DNA from: Symbiodinium natans
Taxonomy: Eukaryota > Sar > Dinophyceae > Suessiales > Symbiodiniaceae
NCBI GenBank assembly: GCA_905221605.1
Contig: CAJNDS010001125.1
Coordinates: 186,001 to 250,000 of the forward strand
Direction of reading: 5' to 3'
Length of the DNA stretch: 64,000 bases
Every line of letters begins with the position of its first letter. The stretch's first letter is position 1. Under the pieces are notes generated by a model. The model made no database searches and was not told where the DNA came from. It worked only from the letters and a program-made list of their open reading frames with translations. Made by a program: the position numbers and the translations under genes. Positions 45,343 to 57,000 of the stretch are shown piece by piece.

Positions 45343-47976
45343 TCAAGCCTGACCTTCTGCCCTTGACTTGAGAAGCAGATCAACGTGAAGGCTCTTTCTG
45401 AGTGGAGCTGCGCAGAGCTTCCAGCTGCAGAATCTGAGGTCGTTAGCGCGCGCTGTCTCCCTTGGGGAGGCCAGTGGAACTGCAAGCAATGCTGCTTTAG
45501 GCAAGGGTTTGCACCCGCTGAGCCTCAACTCTTTGAGTCAGGATCATTTCATCACACGTTCTCTGTCAATTCTTTGGTCAGGAGCAGCCTTTGTACATGA
45601 CGTGCAAGAGTAGCAGCGCTTCACGCACTCAGGGAGTGTAAGAGGAATGGTGACAACCATCACCTAGGGCATGCAGCATCACATGCTTGAGCGTTGTCTG
45701 CCCTTGCCGCTCCACGACCGCTTCTGTCAGACCAAAAGCAAAAAAAACACTGAGCTACACACTGAATCATCTTGGCTCTGCAATTTGCTTTTCAGTGATA
45801 ACTCGCGCTCCTCCGCATCCTTCGCTCGGAGAGGCGTGCAACCCAGCTGGCCAAGACAGGGCATCACACAGGGCAGTCGCAAGTCTAACTCTCCTTCAGC
45901 TGTCTCTCTGCCGCAGCCAGCTGTTGTTGAAGCTGCTGGAAATGACTTGCGTAGCCTGCAACAGCACAAGACACACCTATGCGGTATATCAATCTGCACA
46001 AAGCATGGGTGCACCGGCTTGGTTGATTGAAGGCCAGCACGAAGTGCTCTCTCTCCGAGCAATACAACAGTACTGGGATTTCGGTTGCACAGTGCAAGTC
46101 ACGAGCAGCTTACAGTGCAAGCACACACGACATGTTCAGGCAAACCACAGGTACTCACTGGGCGTTCTCTCATACACTCCTCTGCTTCACCCTGTACTGA
46201 GCGATGCAGTGCCTTTTTCCTTCAAGCTTGCGACCTCATGTCAGCTCGAAGGCACACGATGCTATCCGATCAGACATGTAGCACCAGTACAAAGCGAGGA
46301 CAAGTTCCCGGCGTTCGAGATTGCATCCTGCGCAGTGCGAGTAAGCCAACTGTCCTGCAAGATCTCGTCCGCGGACAGCCGCTTCCTCCGCAATGGTTGG
46401 TTTAGGCGTTGCAGGATGTTGCAGGAATGAGGACACCATCCCCGTTTCAAGAACTAGGTTCCTCCTAGAACAAGTTGAGTTCGCCAAGCTCCAGAAGTGG
46501 GGTTGGAAAGTACACTAACGACGTATGGGCATAGATGGCATAGAAGCCCTCAGGTTTAAGAGCGATCCAAGCCGCTCGATGTCAGGACAAACCATTCGCT
46601 GACAAAGGCTTCGAGCTTCCGGTGGTGCTGGCTGGAAAGCTCCTCCTATGAGACCACCCAACCTCGAGAGGGTAGCGCAAGGCACCAACCGGAATCGACA
46701 GCCCCACACCAAAAGGGCTTCAAGTTTTTGGCAAGGCGCATGGAGGCACCAAAATCTAAAGTACCTCCGTAGAGCTTCTCCATGTCCAGGACTTGCTTGG
46801 TGTTCGGCTTTCCTTTGATGAAAGGGTGATGACCGCCGGAGACAAGCCTTGGGGGCCGACAAAGGCCACAGAAAAAGAAATTCTGCCGAGCAGGGTACAG
46901 AGAGTGTGGAGAGTATAGAGAGTATGGAGAGTACAGAGAGTATGGAGAGTATAGAGAGTACAGAGAGTATAATTAGAGAGTATAGAGAGTACAGAGAGTA
47001 CAGAGAGTATAATTAGAGAGCATGGAGAGTACAGGTGCATGGGCAGGGTGCAGCCCAAGGAGCATATGAAGTGTGCAGCCTGCAGCCCAGACATCGACCG
47101 GATGCCCATACCCTGGGCTCCCCTTCTTCAGGAGGTGCTGCTCTGGCGCCATGTACGCCGGCGTTCCGACATCCTCCTTACTCGTCTCACCCTTTGCGAG
47201 GAACGTGGCGAAGCCGAAGTCGGAAAGCTTCAGCAAACCAGAAGACAGCATGAAGTTCCCTGGCTTGATGTCACGGTGGCCTAAGATGACCACTTGCAGC
47301 CAGCACCAAGCATGCGTAGGGTCACGCATCAAGCAACAGCGTCCGAGACACAAATGCCTCTGGCGTGCAGATGGGCTATGGCCGCACAGATCTGCCTTGG
47401 CAGAATCTCCCTCTAGGGGCCCTAAAGGCACATGAACCCTTCTTGAGGATTCTGTAGATGGCCTCGTCCATGCACCAGCTTCCGTCTCGCGGAGCTGCCA
47501 ACCTCAGGGTTCGTCTTGACTTGCCCCCCCCTGCAAGAGGAGGACTTTACAAAGCCATACTTTCTTTTAGCTGCTCGGAGTCCTATCTGAAGGATGTCTT
47601 TGCACAGACATGCCTTGCTCCATGAGCTTGTCATCCAGGTCCCCTCCGTCACAGTATTCAAGGACCTCAAAATCAAGCCCGAGGCCAAGATCGAGGACGG
47701 AGGGCGCACTCAGCAAACGCCAGGTTAGCTGAGCTCTGAGCAATCGAGATCGTCTGGCTGTCTTCGAAGTAAGTGTACAACTTTGTGACGTTTTCATGGT
47801 CACAGGCTCTGAGTATATCGATCTCCAGTTGAATTTCAGCGCGCTTTGCTCCCTGCCAGTATGACTGAAGCTTGTCGATCTGCTTAACCGCCACAAAGTG
47901 GTTGGTCTTCCTGTCCACCGCACGCCAAACCGTGCCAAAGCCGCCCTGCCCCAGCTTCACCTTCTGCTGAAAGTAC
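45343..47976 (-). CDS. Ser/Thr protein kinase with predicted coiled-coil tail
   Basis: Exons 47976-47742, 47665-47610, 47502-47443, 47395-47358, 47280-47064, 46847-46750, 46645-46576 and from 46385 join in phase. They show LGQGGFGTVW (glycine loop), FVAVKQIDK (lysine), VLEYCDGGDL (hinge), QICAAIAHLHARG-HRDIKPGN (catalytic loop, Asp and Asn present), LSDFGFA, GTPAYMAPE and VDVWAAGCTLHM. The domain ends in KRLSADEILQDSWL. All residues needed for catalysis are visible, so it should be active; it looks CAMK/CDPK- or NEK-like. Downstream exons 45955-45894 and 45819 to about 45764 join across a GA-AG intron into a heptad-like segment (LQQQLAAAERQLK-DAEERELSLKSKL). A candidate last exon ends at 45,343. 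The 5' exon and start codon are unresolved; the linkage of the coiled coil rests on phase and strand. Confidence 0.87.
46892..47036. repeat. GAGAGTAYRGA minisatellite in kinase intron
   Basis: About 14 copies of a ~10-base unit (GAGAGTATAG / GAGAGTACAG), with two 'ataatta' variants. It makes up most of the 216-base intron 47063-46848. Confidence 0.93.
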
Positions 47977-48544
47977 CTCAGGCAGCACCCTGCCCGGTCG
48001 GATCCCACCAACACAATCGACCCTTCATGCGGTTGAGGTGCGCGTCATCCACGCTTTGCGCGATGCCCATTCACCCTGTGAGCAGTCGAAGAAGGCCGCG
48101 GCGGCATGGATAGTCTCTACATGCTGCAACGTGTACACGCTCTGTGCAATCACCACGGAACAAGTTTGGTGAGAGAAAATCAGTGTGAATTGTTGGAGCA
48201 AAGTATAGCACTGTGCATAGCACCATGCATAGCAACTTGCTTGCCTCTGTCAGTTCATGTCAATTCGTGTTGGTGTCAGCGCAGAATGAACTGACGGCAG
48301 AGGTCGGGTGACGCAGCAACATCCCCAACCTCATCCAACGTCCCAACACCAAACACCCAAAATCCCAGAAAAGAGCCGTGCCAGCTCAACCCTGATCGAA
48401 GAGCCTGTGTCAGTTAACAGTTAACATGTTTACTTTGGCGAGTGCCAAGAGAAGAAGAGGAGTTGCAGAGTGTTTCAGCAATGCGGAAGTTCAGTCAGCT
48501 TCTGCAGACTCGAAGGATGTAGACATGCTTGCAGCAACCCCTCT

Positions 48545-48710
48545 TCATCCCTCTTCTATGACTAAATGCTCGTCTTGCCAGCGGTAAGCGCTTCTGAAAG
48601 CATCGCCGCGTCCATCAAAGCGATATCCATCAAACATCAAGACAAACACCTCTGCACACTCTTCAGCCAAATACATCCAAATACACTCTGGGAGGGCGAC
48701 GTGCTCAAGA
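48545..48710 (-). CDS. Candidate terminal exon
   Basis: Minus-strand frame of ~55 codons ending at 48,545 with aromatic/acidic composition (Cys-Ala-Glu-Val-Phe-Val-Leu-Met-Phe-Asp-Gly-Tyr-Arg-Phe-Asp-Gly-Arg-Gly-Asp). Product unknown. It lies upstream of the kinase on the same strand. Confidence 0.38.
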
Positions 48711-49559
48711 AAGGATACTCCTACTGGAGTCCAAAATTTGGGAGCCAAGCTCACCATCCAATTGGGATTTTAACTTGTGAATCATAAGTTCTTTCGACGT
48801 AGACATCTTCCAAAGCTGTTTTCAACTAGATGCCGCAGTGAGTGTTGAAAGCCCAGCTTGGATGCTTGGGATGTCGACCCACAAGAAGAGGCGAAAAGGC
48901 AGTAGTTGCCAAGAATACCGAGAAGCTGAAGATTGGTGCAAAGCATCATAATGGAAATCGGCGTATCTTGGCCACTGCCAATGTCAGCAAGAGAAGGGCC
49001 AAAAAGAGATATACACATAATGCTAGAAAAGACACCGAGCCAGCTGAACTTTGCCAGCTACGGCGAACCTCGGAAGTACGGACCATTGAAAGGAACGCCA
49101 CGAGCAGTTGATCTCCCACATTGCTTGTCAAGGCGCTTCACTTTCGCCAAGCCTCTCTCGCGTCATAGTTCACTTGGCCTGTTTCAAGGTTGAGATGGAC
49201 AAGAGATGACAAGAGGGAAGTGGTTGGAAAAGGCCCCCCTGGGCTTCATTGTAACAATTACACAGGACGAACTCGTCGCCTTGCCTTCCTTTAAGGGTTC
49301 CCAAAGCTGCTGCGGCAGGCTTCGGGTTCAGAATGTAACAACGCAAACGCGATGTAGGCTGCTTCATGCCCGCCTTGCAAGTACTCGTGCAGAGCTGGCG
49401 CCAGACCGATGATCTCGGCAGGTTTCAGGGCTCAGGGCGAAAACACCTTTGCGAGACGTCCCTCAAAGCTTGGAACCTCGAACGTGGATGAGTCCCCACG
49501 TGAAGCCTGCACGCAAGTCTGCACACGTCTTCGAAGGCTGAGGCAGACACGTTGCCATA

Positions 49560-50021
49560 TTGTCAAGACAGATGAACATGACCCTCAAATTGTCAAAGCA
49601 CAAGCTACTTCTTCTAGCTATCAAAACGATCCTTGTGCTCCTTGAAGACTTCGCAGGTCTCGGGTACACTGTCCTTAGATACAGCGAATGCCACACACAG
49701 AACTCCACAAAAGCAGTGTTCAAAAAAAGCCTTCACAGTGCTCCATCGCTGCAGGCAACGGTGATGAAAATCTTCTCGAAGCCAGCGCCTTCAAACTTCT
49801 TCCAAGACCTGAATCAGGTCAGGCTAGCTTTCGACGACTATTCCACAAGCGAGGGCTGCACGTGGACACTTCAGTTTGGGATAACTTGGGAACTTGGGAA
49901 TCCAGCTCAGCATGGACAAGAAGCCGGATTTCTACCTCTATCTTGGACTGTCGTCCGGCATAATTACCACCGTAGCACGTTGGACTCGTCAGTTTCGCCT
50001 TCAAAACTGTCATATCTTTGA
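49560..50021 (+). other. Open frames of uncertain strand
   Basis: Two overlapping plus-strand frames and one minus-strand frame are open. The alternate plus frame (49,688-49,963) has a natural segment (Asp-Glu-Asn-Leu-Leu-Glu-Ala-Ser-Ala-Phe-Lys-Leu). No domain or boundary allows a choice. Confidence 0.2.
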
Positions 50022-50220
50022 GGCCTGGCATCATGGGAGGGTGCCAGATATATTGCCTCCTAGCCATGACTGTCACGTCCTCTGAGGCCCTCACCCAAGA
50101 GGAAACACACCGTGTGTGACGAAGACTGAAACCTTCCAAGCATCGATGAGGGTACTGCAACTATGCTGCACTGGGCTCTAGTGGGCTCTAGTCGCCCAGC
50201 CTTCTTCGCACCACGCTTGG

Positions 50221-51060
50221 CCAGCTCTTCCCTGCAAGCCAGCACCGTCCCACCTGCAGACAGAAAGAGCATTCCCAAGCAGCTTCCCCCTTTTCCACTT
50301 TGGTTCCCTTTTGCGTCCTTTCTGCTTCAAGCGTCAGTATGGCTAGGTCCTGGCCGGCCGTTGCGGAAAGGAGGGCAACATTCCGGTCACTTAAAAGGAC
50401 AGGCCAATTATTCCGTCATCATGTGCAGCCACATCGGGCGGGAGGCGATTTACATTCGCAGCAGCAAGGCCCAGCATCCGCTACAGCATGAGAGCAAAGA
50501 CCAGCGCAATGCTGACGGAGGAGAGGTGACTTGCACCTGCTGAAGCGCCCCTTTGTGCACCGCCACCTGCTGCGACGAGGACGCTCTGTCTGGTCAGGAC
50601 CAGGAAAAGTTCGGGCTAGAAGGACATAGTCTTGTTGAACCAAGGATATCCGCCTCGGCTCGTTAGAGGGCAAAGGCCGCCAGAAAGTGGTCACAAGTCC
50701 GGCTCCGGAGATATTTTGAAGGCCATGATGAATGTCAACAGACAACATCCGCTTGAACCGGAAGGCGAAAGCCACCCATCGATTGCAGACTGTGAAGTGA
50801 CGATGCCTCAGGCACTGTAAGTCCTATTGCTTTGTGACTCGAAGCTACTAGACTAGCTCTAACCTTCTGCGCCAGCTCTTCCCTGCAAGCTAACTTCTGT
50901 GCCACCCGGATACATTTGAATAATTACAAGACTCCCAAGCACGGGGCTTCCCCTTTCCCACTTCGGTTCCCCTTTGCGTCCTTTCTGCTTTCGCCATCAC
51001 CCCAATCTGCAGTATGCGCTCGGCACTCCTGGCCGGCCAAATTCGTGAAAGCTGCGCTGC
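50221..51060. repeat. Diverged direct duplication
   Basis: Two segments about 650 bases apart share recognisable blocks: 'cagctcttccctgcaagc' at 50,221 and 50,875; 'tttgcgtcctttctgctt' with flanking C/T-rich sequence near 50,310 and 50,975; and 'cctggccggcc' near 50,350 and 51,030. They differ by substitutions and small indels, so the duplication is old. Confidence 0.75.
50481..50740 (-). pseudogene. Decayed copy of the Cys-rich surface-protein gene
   Basis: The minus strand is clearly homologous to the 51,455-51,850 part of the neighbouring gene. Both contain the block NISGAGLVT, an FNKTMSF block, PELFLVLT and the C-terminal hydrophobic tail. In this copy the FNKTMSF block is followed by an in-frame stop, a shift moves the frame after NISGAGLVT, and the Cys-rich middle is missing. 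The tail itself (Ser-Ser-Val-Ser-Ile-Ala-Leu-Val-Phe-Ala-Leu) is still open and ends at 50,481-50,483. It could be a pseudogene or a heavily re-spliced paralogue; pseudogene is the simpler reading. Confidence 0.65.
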
Positions 51061-51454
51061 TGTCACGTCTGGCTGTCAGAGGGTGGCTTCCTGCCACACC
51101 TGCACGAAGCATGGTTTACACGGTTTACACGGTTTATGCTTGTCACACCAGCCACCTCCCTGACAAAGCGCTGGAGAGGCACAGCCTGCGCACGTGGATC
51201 GGACTCGTTTGAAAGGAGGACCCTGCTTCAAAGCAAACTTGAACGTGGGATTGAGCAGGGTCGCTTCGGACCAGCTCGGTTGCTTTCGCAACGTAGTGCA
51301 CACATGGCCAGCATGAGTCCCGGATGTGTCTCACATCATCCCTCTGCTGGGCACGATATCTACGTTATCTATTCTGCTCTTTTCCATATCGGTCCATGGA
51401 CTCTGGTGGCAGACTTGCTACCGCATGCTAGTGCGATGTTTCTCGGAAAGCGCG

Positions 51455-52646
51455 TCAGGCGAGGCGCAGCATTCGCTGGAGAAGGAGGGCAAAGACCAGT
51501 GGAAAGCTGACGGAAGAGAAGGGACTTGCACCTGCCAAGGCGGACATCGTGCAAGCCTGGCCGTCCCAACAGTATCCTGCTTGGCAAAGGCAAACGCCAT
51601 TCACGCATGTAGAGTGGCCAAGCCAGCACGAGGTGCTACAAGTGGTCGACGTATCCCTTTCACAAGCTTCAGCTGCCCGTGTGACGCTCTGCTTGGTCAG
51701 GACCAGGAAGAGTTCGGGGGAGAAGGACATGGTCTTGTTGAAGGTTTCAACGATGTCCGCCTCGGCTTGGGTCGTTGGAGGGCACAGGCCCCCAGAAAGT
51801 GGATCGGTCACAAGTCCGGCTCCGGAGATGTTGTTGAAGATCACTCGGAGCGGGAAGGTGTAGCCCCCAGGAATGAAGCCCGTTTTGGCAAGATCATCCC
51901 GGTTCAGAGCTTGAGGCGGCGTGTAACTGCACCCGGCGGCTGTCTGACAAGAGTTTGCAGACGGACAGTAGGAGAGGCCTCAGTCTCATGGACGTGCAAC
52001 ACATCATGTAGCACATCAAGCAACACATCATGCAACACACCTGAACCTCTCAGCATGCGACCATACAAACGCCGGCACTGCTGGCACTCCATAAAGTCGC
52101 CATTTCGACTGCCGGGCGCGGTGACAATGCAGAAGTCTGCTTGATTGAAGCTGTTGAATCGTCGGCGGCGATGGTCCCCATAGGCATCTCCGTACATGTT
52201 GTTCCAGGCATACATGGCGCCTGCCCCAACCACAGCTCCTCCCAAAGCATACATGGCGACATTCGTTGGCTGGTTGGCTGGGACCGCACCGTAGCCGGAA
52301 TACCCGTACGTGGTCTGCTGTGGCATCGTGCCGCCGTAGTTGTTCATCATCTGAGGACGGCTGGTGTATCCGTATGGAAGGCTCCTCCTCCGTCGTGTGT
52401 CCACCACATTAGCCGGGGCTCTCCGGCGTGGAGATGTAGTGTATGTATTTCCACTCATGCTGGTGGTGCGCCGGCGGGTGGCCACTGGGGCAGGCACGGG
52501 CGGAGGAGGCGCGCGGCGTCGCACAGCTCGGCGGCGAGGTGAGACAGGTGCCCGGCGGCGAGGGTAGGAGGCCGTGGGGGCAGAGAAGGATCGCCTGCGA
52601 GGGGATGTCGGAGGTGCTGGCGGCGAGCGTCGGCGGCTGCCACTGC
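51455..52646 (-). CDS. Arg/Pro-repeat, Cys-rich surface-type protein
   Basis: Two exons, 52646-52062 and 51978-51455, join across an 83-base GT-AG intron. Exon 1 opens with repeated SPRRRA/S-type units (SPRRR, YPRRRAPVSPRRRA, VRRRAPPPP, TSPRRRAP, TRRRRS). It then has a Tyr/Gly-rich stretch and a hydrophobic segment (Ala-Met-Tyr-Ala-Leu-Gly-Gly-Ala-Val-Val-Gly-Ala-Gly-Ala-Met-Tyr-Ala) that may span a membrane. A Cys-rich part follows: FMECQQC, SYCPSANSCQ, then an EGF-like cluster CVNGVCLCQAGYC. The last ~28 residues (Ser-Ala-Leu-Ala-Gly-Ala then a hydrophobic run to the stop) resemble a GPI-anchor signal, but with Arg residues near the very end. The true start lies upstream. Function unknown; location at the cell surface is inferred. 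Confidence 0.68.
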
Positions 52647-53643
52647 CTCATCTGATAAACATTCACGAACAAGAGAAAATATGCCAAAACAGCTGGTCAG
52701 TGGCTAAGTCGATGTCTTAAAGCTTATTTGCTTGCTCGTGTTCCGACGTCCTTCAGGGCTTATGGTTCCTTAATTCTTCACTGCGCCGGAGCTGTACACA
52801 GGGGCAGCAAGGCTACCTGTGCACTTGAAACACGAACCTTCCGGGATCTCATGCCGCAGTTCTGTCTTCTGCTGGACTTTTTGAATAACTTCCCAAGAGA
52901 ATCACAAGCGTCGGCTGTATGTCTGCATGCACAGAGATTCTGCACCGTGCTGGTAAGCACTTTCATTGCGCAACTCTCCAGCACATGGCATCTGCGGACA
53001 AAACATGCAATGGTCGGGATTAACCATTGTGTGACGGCTATAGAGGCCTTGGGTCAGGAGAGGGGGGGGTCAAAATAGTGGGTTTCCACGGCTTTCGTTG
53101 TCGTGTGTGGGGGCTGGACACTTGGCCGTTGTGTGGCATCTTTTTCGAGGCTTTTTGTGGCTTTACTCGCCGTCTTGGGTGAGAAACGGGCTGTCGATCC
53201 CCGCCTGCTGGGTGAAGGACGATTGCTGAAGCCTACGTACGCCGCTTCGTGCAATTCAGATACCTTCAGTTCATGAAGCAACTATGCCAGCGACACTCTG
53301 GCATGCTTCTGGCTCGCAAATTCGCTACATCGCGCCAATTTCAGGCTCCTGACTCGTCCTGGCCCTCCATTTGATGCATTTGCCAATCCTTGAGGTGCTG
53401 AGAGTCCAATGATGTCACGGCGAAGTTTTGTCTGGCCAAGACTACAACTGCAACGTACTTCTATCGAGCCGCAAGCATCTCACAGGAAAGGTCAGTGTTT
53501 GCAGAGAGGCTCAACTAGGAAGTGATGGATTTGTTTGGTACATGTGTCCATTCGGATGGGGCCCGCACTGCTCCAGCTTCCACTGCTTGAGGAGGACCTC
53601 CTGCGCGACATGTGGCACTAAGATGCCTTCAACCCAGCAAGTG

Positions 53644-53713
53644 TAGGTTTTAGGGTTTCGGGTTTAGGGTTTAGGGTTTAGGGTTTAGGGTTAGGGTTTA
53701 GGGTTTAGGGTTT
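53644..53713. repeat. Interstitial telomere-type array (TTTAGGG)n
   Basis: About nine to ten TTTAGGG units with one TTTCGGG and one shortened TTAGGG unit. Confidence 0.95.
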
Positions 53714-53715
53714 TT

Positions 53716-53918
53716 GTCGTACACTGAGCCCAAAACGAGCTGATCCGAGGAGCTGACCTGCTGCCTCCACGCCGACGAGCTGAAAGCAAACGGGGGTGGG
53801 CAGATTCATCATCCAACTCGCCCTGGATGTCCAGGTCGTCCATATCCTCCTCTACTTCCCAGGTACCAGACTCTTCAAGTCGCCTCAACGCACGTCGCCT
53901 GGTAGCAGTGCACGTGTC
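53716..53918 (-). CDS. Exon of acidic/basic unknown protein
   Basis: Minus-strand frame reads Arg-Arg-Arg-Ala-Leu-Arg-Arg-Leu-Glu-Glu-Ser-Gly-Thr-Trp-Glu-Val-Glu-Glu-Asp-Met, then an acidic run and an Arg/Ser-rich end, before running into telomere-type repeat sequence. The composition strongly suggests coding, but the nominal first codon is TTG, so it is an internal exon. Being embedded next to a telomere-type array is odd. Confidence 0.45.
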
Positions 53919-54091
53919 CAATGTTTCATTGTAGATCGTGGATTGGTCGTCACCTCAAAGTCTGGAAATAGATCGTTCGGGACCCTGCGCTACATCGACG
54001 GCAACAGTTTTGGCTTGCGACGTCCCTATTTTATTGCTGCTAAGATGACAACACACTGCTCTAGCAGCAGCTAGCTGAAGACTGCTGAAGC

Positions 54092-57000
54092 CTAGCGGCA
54101 TGTCTCGTAGCTGAAGTAATAGCCGATGCCGAGCCAGGACTGCTTCGCAATCGGGCAGCTGATGTTGACATAGCACCAGGAATCACAACACCATTCATGG
54201 TCTGCAGAGGTGTTCCAACCAGAATGTTCATTGTGATACCAAGTATCCTTGCAGGGGCTGATGGGTGGAGACACGGTGCTACGACCACAAGTGGCCACTT
54301 CGACCCTTCAAACTGCAGAGCAATGCTATGCTTTGACAATTTCTTACTGCCGTCTCCATGGATGTCAGGATGCAGCGTTCGAAGCGACTAAAAAAAAAGG
54401 AGCCCTCGGCCCGGACAATGCTCTTGGCCATCCTTCGACCACTCTTTTCAAGGCAGGCTAGCGGCTAGTGTGGCTAGTGCTGCTCTACAATCAGCTAGCT
54501 GATGCACTCGACTAGCAAGTCGCAACTACATGCGGAGCGGCTGCGACGGCAGGCGTTCGAGAATGTAGCCCGAGCTCGGTCTGCGGAATGTTCTGCAAAC
54601 GGTCGGTTTGCACAGCGTGCATACACGAAGATACCATGCAGTACAAAAAGGGCCCCATCACCTCTTGCGTCGGCAATCTGTATATATATGTGTGCAAATC
54701 TATCCGGCACCTGTCTTGTGTGTCGGTGCGTGCCCGCCTGCGGAGCATGCGTGGACTTCGAAAATGCTGTGCTTGGCCACATAGTTTCTAGAGCACTACG
54801 ACTCGCCAAAGGTAAGCCTATCTTTCCGAACCACAGCGGCTCTAGCAGAGGCAGCGCTTCTGGGCGAGCCTTGTCCCTGTGTCCGTGGCAAAATTAAATC
54901 GGATCCGAAAGTCCTTGTCTGGTCACATTCATGAGCCCTCACGTGAAGAAAACTTGAGAGGCAAGCGAAGGTTTTTGCGTTTGCTGAATGCAAGTGCTTT
55001 TGAACAGTCGAGAGTGTCCCCACGCATCCCGAAAGCATTTCACCCACACCTCTCGTGCACCAGCAATCACAATGCCTTTTCTCGCCTGCTTCTTTTCGAA
55101 GACAAAGGGACCATCCTGGCCTGTGTCGGATTCCGAGCACACCCACATGCCCACGCCAACCCAGCCCCCAATTCCCTTCGTATCGAAACGACACTTCCTC
55201 CCCACCCATTCGCGGCAGGGTGGTTCTTGCTGCGAAAGTAGGATCGAAGCCAACACCGAGACATGCTTTGAAGCGCAGTGGGGTGCGGTTTTCCGGCTTT
55301 TTTGCGATATGAACACATGACAAGAGGGGCGCTAACGAAAGCCTGATGGGCCCAGAGAGCCTCGCATGCTCTTGCCTATACGTAGGGAAGAGTATGGGAA
55401 GAGTATGGGAAGAGTATAGGGAAGAGTATGGGAAGAGTATGGGAAGAGTATGGGAAGAGTGAAAGGGGCGAAAGGAGTGAAACAGGAGTCATGGTCGTAC
55501 TTTCCTTTGTGGGATTTTAGCCAGTGTGGAAGCCCCCGCCTTGCAGGAGCTGCTATCCCAAGCACCGCATGAGCTGCCATAGTTTGAGGCAAAGGTACCC
55601 GGAAGCGAGCCAGATGGCAAATTGCCACGACACGCGCAGGCTTCCAGGTCATACTTGCACCCTGAAACAACGTCCGTATCCATCTCACACCTGGTCTGGC
55701 TCCAGAAGTTTCCGGGCCATACCGTTGAAGCCCGAGAGGTGGGACAGCTCTTATCAACCCAGCACCATGACATGCAGCACCACATCCCATGGTTTGCACC
55801 AGGGTACGTGATTTCGCAGATGTTTGCATCGTGAGGGCCGCACTGCTGACCATAGAGCGCATAGCTTGAATTCAGCCCAACACTTTGAAGGCTTTCAAGC
55901 GGCATCGTGGCATTTAGACAGTCGCATGAGGTGTCACTCGTTGACACATTGGGTGTTGGCTTGTAGGGGCACTGTGCCACTAAAGCCGGATCGTCGTTAC
56001 AGACGTTGTCTGACCAGAACAGAATTCCCTCCATGCCCGGGTTCAAAGACTGGATTGCGCTCGGGCACGCCTTGTCAACGTAACACCAGCTAGCACAGCA
56101 CCATGTGTCGACCTGATCTGGGCGATAGTTCGTGGCACAGTTCTGCATGTCCCAAGTGGCACATGATTCGCCATAGTTGCTCGCGAATGTTGCATTCATG
56201 GCTGTACTGAACAGGCTGCCAGAGTACTTGCATTTACACGGGTCGTTGGCTTCAGCTACTGCCGTCCACGTGCAGGGTGATGCTGGAGCGAAGCTATTGC
56301 AGGCAGCGTAGCTGAAGAACTGGCCAGGCATCGCCGTGCTTTGGTAGGCATCTGGGCAATCTGATGTTGCATAGCACCAGGGCCTGCAGCACCAGGAACC
56401 AACCGTCAAGTCACCTCAGCATGGGGCTCTTGCTGCGGGCATGTGAAACTAGCATACCTACGCAAAAGATTGCTAGAAAGGAAGATTCAAGCCAAGACGC
56501 CCCAGAGTTCATCACACTTTGCATTGTCCCAAGCCTGGCACTGACTCCCATAGTTCTGTCCATATGTAGCCGCCACTTGCGTTGGGATGGTGGGCATTGT
56601 GCACCTGCAGTTGCTGGGCACCGTGTTGCTCAATTTCTCGAGGGTGACAACAGTGTCAGTCACCACGGTCAAGTTGTTGGCATCTACAATCCTGAAGTCG
56701 ATTGTCACGGCCTGCGAATTGCACCACAAGCCGGCTGGACAAGCTAAGGTTAAGTGAACCCTGGGTAAACCCGATCCCTCAAGGCTAAGGCTACTACTGC
56801 TTCTCGCATGTCGTACAAGTTGTTGCACTGCCTCCTGGCTCGCGCGGATAAAGCTGACGATGTACGGAGAGCTCATGTCGATTGCGCTCGTAGACGGGAT
56901 GTACAAATTGTAGTCCGCCAATGCTGGAGCATCTGACTTGGTGCTCACAGGCTTTGGGCACATTACCTTCAGGAGTCTCACATGCTGCTGTCAACTGAGG

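Noticed and set aside
52141-52567. Plus-strand His/Arg-rich frames
   Set aside because: Antisense shadow of the Arg/Pro-repeat exon on the minus strand, whose phase and splice junction are supported.
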